Shown one piece after another: positions 23,563 to 33,061 of a stretch of 64,000 nt of DNA. Where the stretch lies: contig JALGAS010000002.1 in NCBI GenBank assembly GCA_023078685.1, forward strand, positions 6,324,001-6,388,000. The letters run 5' to 3'. How positions within the stretch are numbered: position 1 is the stretch's first letter; each line of letters starts with the position of its first letter. Origin of the DNA: Neopestalotiopsis rosae (taxonomy: Eukaryota; Ascomycota; Sordariomycetes; Amphisphaeriales; Sporocadaceae). The notes below the pieces were generated by a model that saw only the letters and a list, made by a program, of their open reading frames with translations, searched no databases and was not told the DNA's origin. The translations under genes and the position numbers were made by a program.

Positions 23563-26251
23563 GCATGCCTTGTATGTAGGAAGAAGTAGACGAAATGTAT
23601 CATATCCCCAGAGGAACACGCAGCCGGAACCGCGTGCACGAGATGTCGCCGTGAAATGCGCGAATGCGTCTTTACTGCCGAGAGACATGGCCATACCCTC
23701 GACACAGCCACGCGTAAGTGTTTCTCTTTTTCTCTTTTTCTTTTTTTTTTTTTATTTTTATTTTTTTCTTTTTCGTTAGAATTTTGTTTTTTTTTTTTCT
23801 TCTTCTTTTTTTTAATTATAAAAATAGTTGGTTTCATCGCTCACAAATAGCTTGCAGTGCTTTAGAGAGTCGGCGACGCATTGGCGCTCTTGATGGGTAG
23901 ATCGAAAACAGCCGGCATCTTGTTGAATGCCGAGCCGATCAACTTGAGCTTCAAGCCGCGAGCCAATTTCTACGAGTATTAGCTGAGTTACGCTCGTTCA
24001 CAGGGATGCGGAACCCCCGCCAGCGGCACGAAGCACTACGCATCCTTGTTATGGTTCTCCTCATAGGGAGTCTCGTGAGCCAGGCGCACCATCTGATTTG
24101 CACCACACCCCGATTCCCTTGAGCATAGTGGATTGCCAGAAATGAGCCAGAGCAGTCACTCCGGAAGGCCACACGACTTTGCGGAACCCATCATGAGATC
24201 TGTAGTCTCGAATGAGAAAGATGCCCTGGACATACTTTTTGAGGCAGCGCAACACGAGTCTGGCCCCCACAGCTTAGACCCTGTGGACGAAGAGGAAGAC
24301 GTCAGCTCCAGTCATGCCTCACATTTTGAAAACAACTTGGAATCTGGTCCCACGGGGTCAAATGCAGAAAGCCAGCCAGGATTTGGTCCACGTGAGCTAA
24401 ATACTCCAAAAGATGAAGTATTACGAGTTTGGAATGCATACCGACTCGTTGCGATGGGTTGGCTATCCGCCGAGGAAGCACTCGTTTTTGTAGATGCGTG
24501 AGTAGTTGTCGCGTATTGAGGTGTATCGACTGACGACACATCATAGCTTCTTCACTAACATGGCGCAACTATCTCCGGTAATGGATGACTTTTACGCCGA
24601 TCATGCAAATCATTACCATCTTCTCACAAGAGAACCCTTTTTGTGCTGCATGATCCTCATGATCTCGTCCCGCTAGCATACGCTACCCAGTGCCGGTGGT
24701 GTTGCTTGAGGCTACATGTTGCATCAACGATTTTGGGATCACTGCCAACATCTGCTTCTGCGACTGCTACTGGGCCAGGAAAAGAACTCCAAGGCCAGGA
24801 TACTGACCTTGGGTACCATTGAGGCCCTTCTCTTGCTGGTCGAGTGGCATTCTCGATCTTTGCACGTCCCGCCAGCCGGCGATGGATGGAACTCGAATAT
24901 ATTGTTGACCGTCAAGAATGATCGCGACGAGAGGAGTGTCGACGTCGACGGTCCGTCACGGAGCAGGTGGAAAGAGGATGTCATCAAGCCCGCGGAAAGA
25001 TCGGATCAAATGTCGTGGATGGTGCTAGGCTGTGCCTCTTCTCTCATGATGGAAGTCGCATTGCCTGCTGGTGATAAGGATAACAACAACGTCCACGACT
25101 GTGGGGGATATGGACAAAGACTACAAGCTAGACGCTTACCCATCTTGAGATTGGTCTGCTTGTTTCAAGAACAACTCGCGTCGAGGCTTGGGAACCATAC
25201 CATGATTCCAGAGGGCTTGAGTCACATCATGACGTCGATAAAACCTGCCAACCCTAACACCGAGAAATATGCCCACAACTGGGAAAGATTGATGCACGCC
25301 TGGGAAGACCTAACAAAATTGGAAAGATCCATAGCACATACCGTCTTCCCTTCATGTGTGATCACTAGACATTTATTACAGTCAGGCCGATACCTCGGAA
25401 TGATTGATCATTTCCGTCCATTGCTGTCAGATTGGCAGAGACAATTCTTGAAGACGTCAAGTAAGGCTTGACCCCAGTTTATGTAATATATCTAGGAGTC
25501 TTTCTGCTAAGCTTACACAGATCTCCAAGGCCCGCTGGCAGATACGTTACTGGTAGAATATTCGAGTATGCGAATCTACGTGAACTCCCTAGGATTACAA
25601 GCCGTCGTCGAAAGGGCCATCGCAAACGCTAGAGATGGCAGCATGGGCAATCCTCCGCAGATGAACGCTGCAGACTATTTCTGTATTAGGGAAGTCCTTG
25701 ATGCCTCCCTGGAAATTTTCAAGACCACAATCAAGTTTGCCGAGTCTGGTATCCTCAAGTTCGCGCCCGCGCGACTATATCTGCGTTTCACAACAGCATC
25801 CGTGTTCCTTCACAAGGCGCTTGGCCTCGGTGCAAGCACAAGCCGACTACAACAAGACTCGCTGAGTCTGCTTTCGCGTGTGATTTCAGCCATGGAAACA
25901 TGCAAGCCCGACGACGTCCACCTTGGAGCGCGGTACGCAACACTCCTGGAAGCGCATCCGGCAAGGCTACGCCAGAGATTTATCCCAACGGCAAAGCCAC
26001 CCTTTATCAACCAGCCGCCAATTGTCGTGGATGCCGCTGGGGACAATATTGGACATTCCAGTGCCGAATGGCAACCAGATCTCAATGCCACCATAGGAGA
26101 CTTGGATCCAATGCTCCTGTCGGGCGCTGACGACTCGTGGCTCTCCTTGCCTATAGAATTGTCACTGCAGCCATTTGTGCTAGGTGATTCACCAAGCCCT
26201 GAATGGCTGCATCCAAACTCATTAGATTTTATTTTGAATACAAATCCATGA
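23563..26251 (+). pseudogene. Zn2Cys6 fungal transcription factor (Aro80-like), multiple stops
   Basis: The zinc cluster is in the exon starting at 23563: ACLVCRKK, a TAG stop at 23587-23589, then TKC, and after a loop CTRCRREMREC. The C-x2-C-x6-C spacing is right in both halves, so the stop lies inside the DNA-binding domain. After a T-rich intron and a poorly resolved linker come the fungal regulatory domain exon 24142-24497, an exon from 24547 to 25458 and a last exon 25520-26251. In the second of these, TAG (24674) and TGA (24707) interrupt a conserved stretch (FYADHANHYHLLTREP ... MISSR*H ... VA*GYM ... RFWDHCQHLLLRL) that stays in one frame. The remainder (GQEK, GTIEALLLLVEWHSRSLH) is well conserved. 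The domain pattern resembles Aro80-type regulators. Position at the cluster edge suggests it was its pathway regulator. The start codon was not located. Confidence 0.82.
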
Positions 26252-26837
26252 TGCAATGGGGTATATTCCCTTTTAGACAGGCCATACCGTTTTAGAGTAT
26301 AACAACTAAACAGAAGTCTGCGTACGGATATATGAGGATTTATATAAGAATATGTTTATAGTCGTAATAAATTCATTTATGAAGAAAAAAAACCTCTTTA
26401 TTTGAAATATATATATTTTTTCATGTACGTTTATCTACTTATTTTTTCTCCATACACTTATACTTAGTAGTTTGCATAGTTCCTTTTGGTTAGTACAATA
26501 TGTACGGATGCGAAAATATAAGACTAGGGTAATTGATGTTAATGCAAGAGGCAAGATTTACTATTGATCGGATGACCTCGAAGCTATTGCCTTTTCCTCG
26601 TGACCAGGCTTCTAATTACGTTGTATTTATTGCTTGTATGCAAGTGATGTATTTGATACAACGATTAGTCGGTTTGGTGGTACAAAAGACCCTTATGCAC
26701 GGTACAAGACCCGGGGTACTCCGTAATACCCATATCACTGTACGCATGCGGCACGTACTCAACATGGACCACTTCACAAATTTCGTCGACATCTCAACAC
26801 TGGTCCGATTTCGAGGCTCTAATGATGCACTGCTAGA
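26252..26837. other. intergenic with a MITE-like copy
   Basis: 3' side of the regulator, the inverted AT-rich copy C, then the promoter of the kinase gene. Confidence 0.5.
26303..26492 (-). repeat. AT-rich MITE-like element, copy C (inverted)
   Basis: Begins ACTAAACAGAAGTCTGCGTA and ends TTTGCATAGTTCCTTTTGG, which are worn versions of the two ends of copies A and B in reverse orientation. The interior is AT-rich but has drifted more than in the other copies. Confidence 0.5.
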
Positions 26838-28313
26838 ATGCGGGCAGTTTCCTCTCGTTTTTCGTTAATTTTCAATTGGCTTCGGCCATATACTCGTACT
26901 CCGAGTCCCCCTTTCTACCATCGCACCTTCGCGACCTTTCGTGCTGCCCAGCGCAATGTTTCTGTCACGATATATGATGGCCCGGAGACAGATTATGACT
27001 TCTGTGAAGAATGGTACTGGTCGGTTGAACGTCTCGATGATTATGAACCAGGCGGGCGCCATCCTGTCCACCTGAACGAGACGTATCACGATGGGCGTTA
27101 TCGCATCGTGGAGAAGCTCGGCCACGGGACTTTTGCTACTGTCTGGCTAGCCTGGGACGCATTGAGACAAAAGTTTGCGGCTCTCAAGGTTTTGAGAGCT
27201 GACGTCTCTGAGAACAACAAAGAGAGTGAGATCCTGGGCCGCCTTGCCGCGGGCCAAGCTGATCATCCCGGAAGAAGGCATGTTACAACGTTGGTGGATA
27301 ACTTCTTCATCACGGGTCCACACGGGCGTCATCGAATAATAGTCACCGAGGCACTTGGATACACTATTGCTCTGTCCAAAGAATATGGCAACAAGTTCAT
27401 GTTTCCAATTCAAATCGCGCGAGCTATAGTCGCACAGTTTCTTCTGGCGCTTTCCTATGTTCATTCCTGCGGCGTGGTACATGGCGGTAGGTCGGCGAGC
27501 ATTTGCTACACTCCATGGGATCAAGCTGACGGTGCTTTAGACCTTTACGACTCGAATTTGCTTCTTAAACACCCTCGCCTTGCTTCTTCGTCCGTCGAAG
27601 AGTTCTATCAAGGCGAAGACGAGCCTCGAAGAATGCCAGTTACGGGCTTCGGCGATCAACCACCAGGCTCCAAGGCCCCGCGATATTGCGTGCCGCCAGT
27701 AGGTGTTCTCATCCACTCTGATCGAGTTACTGAGCCCCACCTGGTCATCGCAGATTTTGGCGAGTCCTTTCTGTGTGAAATCGACAGCCACGTCGACGTA
27801 AAGCTAAGAACGCCCACCTTGTATTTACCCCCTGAGGCTATCTTCAATGAGGGCATCAATCAAGGGGCGGATATATGGACCGCTGCAAGCACTCTTTATG
27901 AGATTCTCGGAGATGGGTCGCTGTTCGAAGCATGGCCTGTCAACAAGGATGAAGTCGTGGCGGACATGATCAGCACCCTGGGCCTTGAGACTTTTCCCAA
28001 GCATTGGTGGAATAGGTGGGGTGCACAACGAAGGTATTTCCATCCAGATGGAAACTGGGTCCAACACCCTGAATGGAAATGTGTTGTGGATTATCGTCCT
28101 CTGGCCGAGCGGGTACGTGGACTAAGAGACCGTGATAACAGCGGTAGCTTCAGCTCGCACGAGCTGGAGACTATAGAGGATCTACTGAGCAAAATGCTCG
28201 AGTACGACCCAGCGGACCGCATCACAGCAGAAGAGGCTCTGAAGAGCGATTGGATGACACAATATGGATTACCAGCTATTGCAAATCCAAATTCGGGACC
28301 GCCAGTGTTATGA
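26838..28313 (+). CDS. SRPK-like serine/threonine protein kinase
   Basis: Two exons (26838-27486 and 27541-28313), 473 residues. The hallmark of SR-protein kinases is present: LDDYEPGGRHPVHL directly before the glycine-rich loop KLGHGTFATVWLAWD, then AALKVL with the ATP-binding Lys. The catalytic loop HGDLYDSNLLL appears only after removing the 54-nt intron; unspliced, the frame stays open but loses this motif. IADFGES supplies DFG, and TLYLPPEA and the C-lobe are complete. The first ~38 residues are basic and hydroxyl-rich without acids, like a mitochondrial presequence, unusual for an SRPK. Such divergent SRPK-like kinases are expanded in filamentous fungi. Intact. Confidence 0.87.
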   Translation: MRAVSSRFSLIFNWLRPYTRTPSPPFYHRTFATFRAAQRNVSVTIYDGPETDYDFCEEWYWSVERLDDYEPGGRHPVHLNETYHDGRYRIVEKLGHGTFATVWLAWDALRQKFAALKVLRADVSENNKESEILGRLAAGQADHPGRRHVTTLVDNFFITGPHGRHRIIVTEALGYTIALSKEYGNKFMFPIQIARAIVAQFLLALSYVHSCGVVHGGRSASICYTPWDQADGALDLYDSNLLLKHPRLASSSVEEFYQGEDEPRRMPVTGFGDQPPGSKAPRYCVPPVGVLIHSDRVTEPHLVIADFGESFLCEIDSHVDVKLRTPTLYLPPEAIFNEGINQGADIWTAASTLYEILGDGSLFEAWPVNKDEVVADMISTLGLETFPKHWWNRWGAQRRYFHPDGNWVQHPEWKCVVDYRPLAERVRGLRDRDNSGSFSSHELETIEDLLSKMLEYDPADRITAEEALKSDWMTQYGLPAIANPNSGPPVL

Positions 28314-28560
28314 TCGGCCTGCCACTGGTCTTCACGTGGAATCATTATGATAGGCCGTCTCTGTCAGATGCCTGGTCATAGGTCCCACGCACCCTAAGTG
28401 TGCTGAAGCACACCGATCAACACCACTCTACTCACATAAATATATGTAGGAGACTCCACTCGATTAACTCGTGTACTATTTGATTCAATCATCTAAATCT
28501 GGCCCTGAAGAAGATGGAGACATGAGCCAACTTGCCACATCTTCATGCTGATTCCCGTCG

Positions 28561-29650
28561 TCAGACGCCCGTGCCAACGATCTGATACGCGTCGTTCAAA
28601 GTCTCTAACTTGTTAGATTGCATGAATGCTTTGAACGTGACTGGAGACACGTTAGGGTATCGCGAATTGTCCAGGTCCTGCTTCAAGTATGTTTGCCCAT
28701 TTGTGCAATAGTACTGGTAGAACCTGTTTTCGTTTCTTTGTATCAGTATCGTGACGGGGACGCCTGGTTTCCAATTATGGAAAACTTACAATGCCATGTA
28801 TGCGTACACATTTGCACGATCCTTGTCGGCTACCGCTTGCATCGTCGTGTAGAGATCCTCCAGTGAACCTCGACGGTCCAGCACGGGTCGCTTGCCGTAG
28901 ACTTGTTCAAACTCATCGGCAAGTTGGCGAATGGACTTGCGGTCTCCCAAGACTAGAAACAACACACATTAACATTAAAAGTCAAGCGATATAATCACAT
29001 TCAAAAAGAAAATACTTACAATGCAGGACTCCCGTCGCGTCTCGGTCCAATGCGACAGCAGCCGTATACTCGGCGGCCGTATCGTAGGTTGTAGACTCCC
29101 AAATCTCATCGCCGCTTCCATAGAAGGAGAGTTTGCACTCCTTGGCATCAAAAACTTCAAAATAGGAACTCCAGAACGTCTCCATAAAGGCGCCAATGAG
29201 GACGTGAACGCCCTGGACCGTCTTCTTCCGGCCCGCCTGGTCCTCCTCCTCCAAGTAGGCCTTGACGTGCTTGCTGAAGTCCTTGATGGGGTGCTCTCCG
29301 TACTCGAGCTTGGTAAAGTCGAGCGAGTAGTCGCTGGCGACGTAGCGGGGCACGCCCTCTGCCTCGCAGGCGTCGATGAGGCGCTTCTGGCCCTCGACCA
29401 TGAGCGACGCGTCGCCCAGGTAGCAGCAGACGACCACGTCGCAGCCTCGGGCAAACTGCCGCAGCTTGTCGACCTCGGTGGCTTCGCCCTCGATGATGGT
29501 GACGTTGGGCGCGGTGCGTAGCTCCTCTGGCAGCTTGTTGGCGTTGCGACAGTATCCGCGGATTCGCACGGTGGGTTCTTCCAGAAGATGGTTTACGACC
29601 AATCGAGCGAACTTGCCCGTAATACCGGCGATGCCTACAGTTATGGACAT
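28561..29650 (-). CDS. NmrA-like / isoflavone-reductase-type NAD(P)-binding protein
   Basis: Exons 29650-29020, 28952-28790 and 28723-28561; 318 residues, phases consistent. The N-terminal Rossmann motif GIAGITGKFA is followed by a strand with Arg (YCRNANKL) typical of NADP-preferring atypical SDRs of the NmrA/isoflavone reductase type. The mid part has CYLGDASLMVEGQKRLIDAC and RYVASDYSLDF. Members are either reductases of secondary metabolites or redox-sensing regulators; no catalytic Lys can be assigned with certainty. Cytosolic, no signal peptide. Intact. Confidence 0.84.
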
Positions 29651-31120
29651 CTTGATGGAAGTGAGTTGATAGTGTCGAGAGGGTGTGCTTTTAAAGTCAA
29701 TCTTGATATCTTGGGATTCTTGAAGAATATGTGGGAATGAGATGAACACAAAACAGAATCGAAGCAAGATTGACCATATTGTGCCTTTATATACACATTT
29801 ACATGTACGCTTGTATACTTGCCTCTCTACCTGATGGTTACACGATCCGCGAACAGAACATTGCCCAGCTATAACGTCACAGCCTATGAACACGCCAATC
29901 AGAAATGTCCATGAATAATATCACCATCGGTAATTGATACAATTGTATCCGCTTTAGGCAAGGTGTCAAAAGACTATATGGAATCATCCTTTTGGATGCT
30001 CTAGCTCTTGCGGGGCCGCTGGTAAAGGCGCTATTGTAAGCAAGACTAGCTGGACTTTTCTTGAATGGCCGAAAGACCGAGCGAAACCTGGAAAAGTGCG
30101 GATTACTAAAAGAATCGAAATTGAAGCCATATACTTTCCCCAAGCCGACAATAATCATAGTCTTGATTTTGATTCTCGGATCATGTCTATTTCTCTTGGA
30201 TTAGGGAAAACGCATGCTCGCAAACCATAGACACAAGACGCAGATGTGGCGACCGAAGCATATTCGTGACTTCCGGAGCCATCGTCCTTTCACATCGTGC
30301 ATTCAGCTAGAGGTGGCGATGGACACGAAAAATCGTCGCAACGACAGGCATTGGCTGTCTATACTATTCCAGCCTCTTTCCATGCGTGCAGGAGAGCAGA
30401 TCATATAATCCAAGATTGAATGATCGTCGCATTGATACTTTTCGTGCTGTGTATCAAGTTTCTCTAGCAAAATGAAGGGCGCCGATTATGTCAGGGCCTG
30501 TCATACAATTATTCCAGCGTCACTAACTGTCCTATTTATGTTTCGTCGTACACTACAAGCCTGGGTCTGTCGTACAGTCGCTTTGTACGCTGCGAGCGAT
30601 GCAGGGGTTGTCAACCGAATTGAGCTGAGCTGGTTATTCGGTAAGCTCACGCATTCATTAGTTGTAGACAGATAGCGATAATTCTATAAGCGTAGCTGGA
30701 TAGCAATCATGTTTGCTCTTGTTGTATTCTATAATTATCGCGCTGACAAAGGATTGGCTTCGAAGCATTTCTATCTCTTGCAAAATGAGTACCTAGGTAG
30801 ATAGGTACGGAGACTTTCTACTTCAGAGAACTTCGCAGAAATGTGGAGCTTACAAATCGCGACTACTGATGCTGAGAAATGGGCGGAGTTGTACAATTTG
30901 CAACCACCGCAACAATGTTCATCGAAAATATATATGTCCAATGCTCACTCACTTGTAATGAAATAGATCACAGAACAATAATAATCAACAGCATCGTCAC
31001 ACATCTAACAGTTCATCTGAACTTTCGTGAAATCTTACTCGCCACCAATCATAAATAAACTTCTGTCGGATCAGTCCCACCTCTCTTGACGACTTAAGAC
31101 GAGTTACTAGAAAAAACGCC
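29651..31120. other. gene-free stretch
   Basis: 1.47 kb between divergent NmrA-like and Old Yellow Enzyme genes, so both promoters lie here. A 67-codon frame at 30472-30675 has no recognisable feature. Nothing else seen. Confidence 0.45.
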
Positions 31121-32209
31121 ATGTCAAAACTCCTCACTCCCCTTCGATTTGGTCGCGTGGCCCTCAATCATCGCATAGCTCTTGCTCCAATGACCCGTAT
31201 GCGGACAGACGATAAGCACACACCGTTGCCCTCGGTAAAGGAATACTATGGGCAACGTGCATCTGTCCCTGGAACACTTCTCATCACCGAGGGTACCATC
31301 ATCAGCCCCGAACATAACGGATATCCAAATCTTCCAGAAATCTACACCGAGTCGCAAATCGCCGCTTGGAAAGAAGTGACCGAAGCTGTGCATGAGAAGG
31401 GGTCTTTCATCTTCCTGCAAATAGCTGCGCTCGGCCGGGCTGCCAACCCAGGCCTGATTGCTCAGCAAGGCTACCAACTGGTGTCGAGCAGCGACGTGCC
31501 CATGAAGAGTCCATTCAGCAATGAGGTGCATTATCCCGTGGCCCTGACAGAACAGGGGATCCAAGACACCATAGCAACCTTTGCCAAAGCCGCCCAGAAC
31601 GCCATTGCCGCTGGATTCGACGGCGTGGAGATCCACGGTGCCAACGGCTATCTAGTCGATCAGTTCATTCAAGACGTCTCCAACACCAGGAATGATGGCT
31701 GGGGCGGCAGCATCGAGAAGCGATCGAGGTTTGCTCTCGAGGTGACGCGTGCCGTGGCGAATGCCGTGGGAAGCGATCGCACCGCCATACGCCTCAGCCC
31801 TTGGAGCAAGTATCAGGATATGGGCATGGCTGACCCTCTGCCTCAATTCACCTACCTCGCACAAGAGCTGGCCAAGCTCAAGCTGGCATACATCCACGCC
31901 TGTGAGTCCGACACACGGAATGGCCCAAGCGTTAGCTTCTTATTGGAAGCCTACGGTAACGCCAGTCCTGTCGTGGTAGCTGGAGGGTATGACAGTCGCA
32001 CAGCAAAGCAGGCAGTGGATGTTGATTACAAGGACCATGATGTGGTTGTCGCTTTTGGAAAGCCCTTTATTTCGAATCCAGATCTTCCTCACAGGATTGC
32101 AAAGGACATTGCATTCGAGGCTTCTGATCCCTCTACTCACTACGGTCAGAGCTCGGAGGGCTATGTCGATTACAAGTTCAGCGCGGACTTTGTGGCAGTG
32201 AAAGCTTAA
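31121..32209 (+). CDS. Old Yellow Enzyme-family NADH:flavin oxidoreductase
   Basis: A single-exon gene of 362 residues, FMN-dependent ene-reductase family. Visible: LTPLRFGRVALNHRIALAPMTRMR at the FMN-binding N-terminus (shown in part), the substrate-binding pair in EIHGANGYLVDQF (His and Asn, then Tyr), DGWGGSIEKRSRF, and the C-terminal phosphate-binding VAFGKPFISNPDLP. Length matches the family. One oddity: the usual FLQ-[LI]-W-x-LGR motif reads FLQIAALGRAA, with Ala102 (GCT) in the Trp position near the flavin and substrate pocket. Members reduce activated C=C bonds, including intermediates in alkaloid and other pathways. Intact frame. Confidence 0.92.
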   Translation: MSKLLTPLRFGRVALNHRIALAPMTRMRTDDKHTPLPSVKEYYGQRASVPGTLLITEGTIISPEHNGYPNLPEIYTESQIAAWKEVTEAVHEKGSFIFLQIAALGRAANPGLIAQQGYQLVSSSDVPMKSPFSNEVHYPVALTEQGIQDTIATFAKAAQNAIAAGFDGVEIHGANGYLVDQFIQDVSNTRNDGWGGSIEKRSRFALEVTRAVANAVGSDRTAIRLSPWSKYQDMGMADPLPQFTYLAQELAKLKLAYIHACESDTRNGPSVSFLLEAYGNASPVVVAGGYDSRTAKQAVDVDYKDHDVVVAFGKPFISNPDLPHRIAKDIAFEASDPSTHYGQSSEGYVDYKFSADFVAVKA

Positions 32210-33061
32210 ATGATCGATATCTGTGCCTGTTCGGTCAATTGGAAGGATGGATGAACGGCAGTGTACGATATAGATAGCATATAGATTAGAATATACCATT
32301 TGATACGTGTCCAGTTTTGCCGAATGCTTGTCGAAATATGGTGTCTTTCATCGTGGGCTGGGGCAGACCTGGAGATGGAGAAGACGAAGGGGACGAAGAG
32401 TTCTGGAAGAAGTGGGACGAGACTCCATCTTGGCGCCGCGCCTGAGGCCGACCCTTCTGTGCTACGTAAGCTGGCGGTCAAGAGTTGAGCTAGGGTAAAA
32501 ATAGACGATATTTGTGTTCGCTGGTGCATGGGATCGTATGTAGGAGGGTCTGCAACTTGATCAATAACGAGGTCAAAGGGAATAGAGTTTTGTCGCTGAA
32601 ATATCTGGACTGTACAAGTTGGCTGAACACAAAAGAACAATTTGGAGGGGTCGTGGGGGTCAATTCGGAATTCCAGCGCGAGGCTGAAGGGGAATAGAAT
32701 GCGGGGTGCTCGTGTGGGTGCCCGATTTCATCATTTAGTGGCTGACTCCGGCGAATGAAGTCGCTGTGCTGACCCTGAAAACACCCCTGTGGATGCAAGG
32801 CTCTAGCGGGTCGTTGCAGCAAAGACCCGATCTTGGTACATTTTAGCTTTGCGCAATTGGATGCAGTGCGACTGTGACTGTGGTGACTCAACAGGAAGAA
32901 GGAATTACGATCGCAACAAAGCCCCGTTCCCTTCCCACGCGCTGACCATCTTTTCTTCTTGTGCACTTTATGTGACACATCTTCGCTAAACCCTCCTCTC
33001 CCTCGGGGCCTCGTGTGTGCTCGTCACTCCTTTTTCCTTTCCCTTCCCTCTTATTGACTTG
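32210..33061. other. intergenic, promoter of CysRS
   Basis: The 3' UTR of the Old Yellow Enzyme and about 600 bp of upstream sequence of CysRS, with pyrimidine-rich stretches close to its start (33026-33056). No gene seen. Confidence 0.5.

Noticed and set aside
23553..23900. Lys-rich or Phe-rich small proteins over the T tract
   Set aside because: Translation of a homopolymer-like intron, not a gene.
23898..23900. A further TAG stop in the linker of the regulator
   Set aside because: It may lie in an intron (GG|GTAGAT donor), so I do not count it as a lesion.
29021..29521. 166-codon plus-strand frame over the NmrA-like gene
   Set aside because: Antisense shadow of exon 1; the minus-strand protein has clear family motifs.
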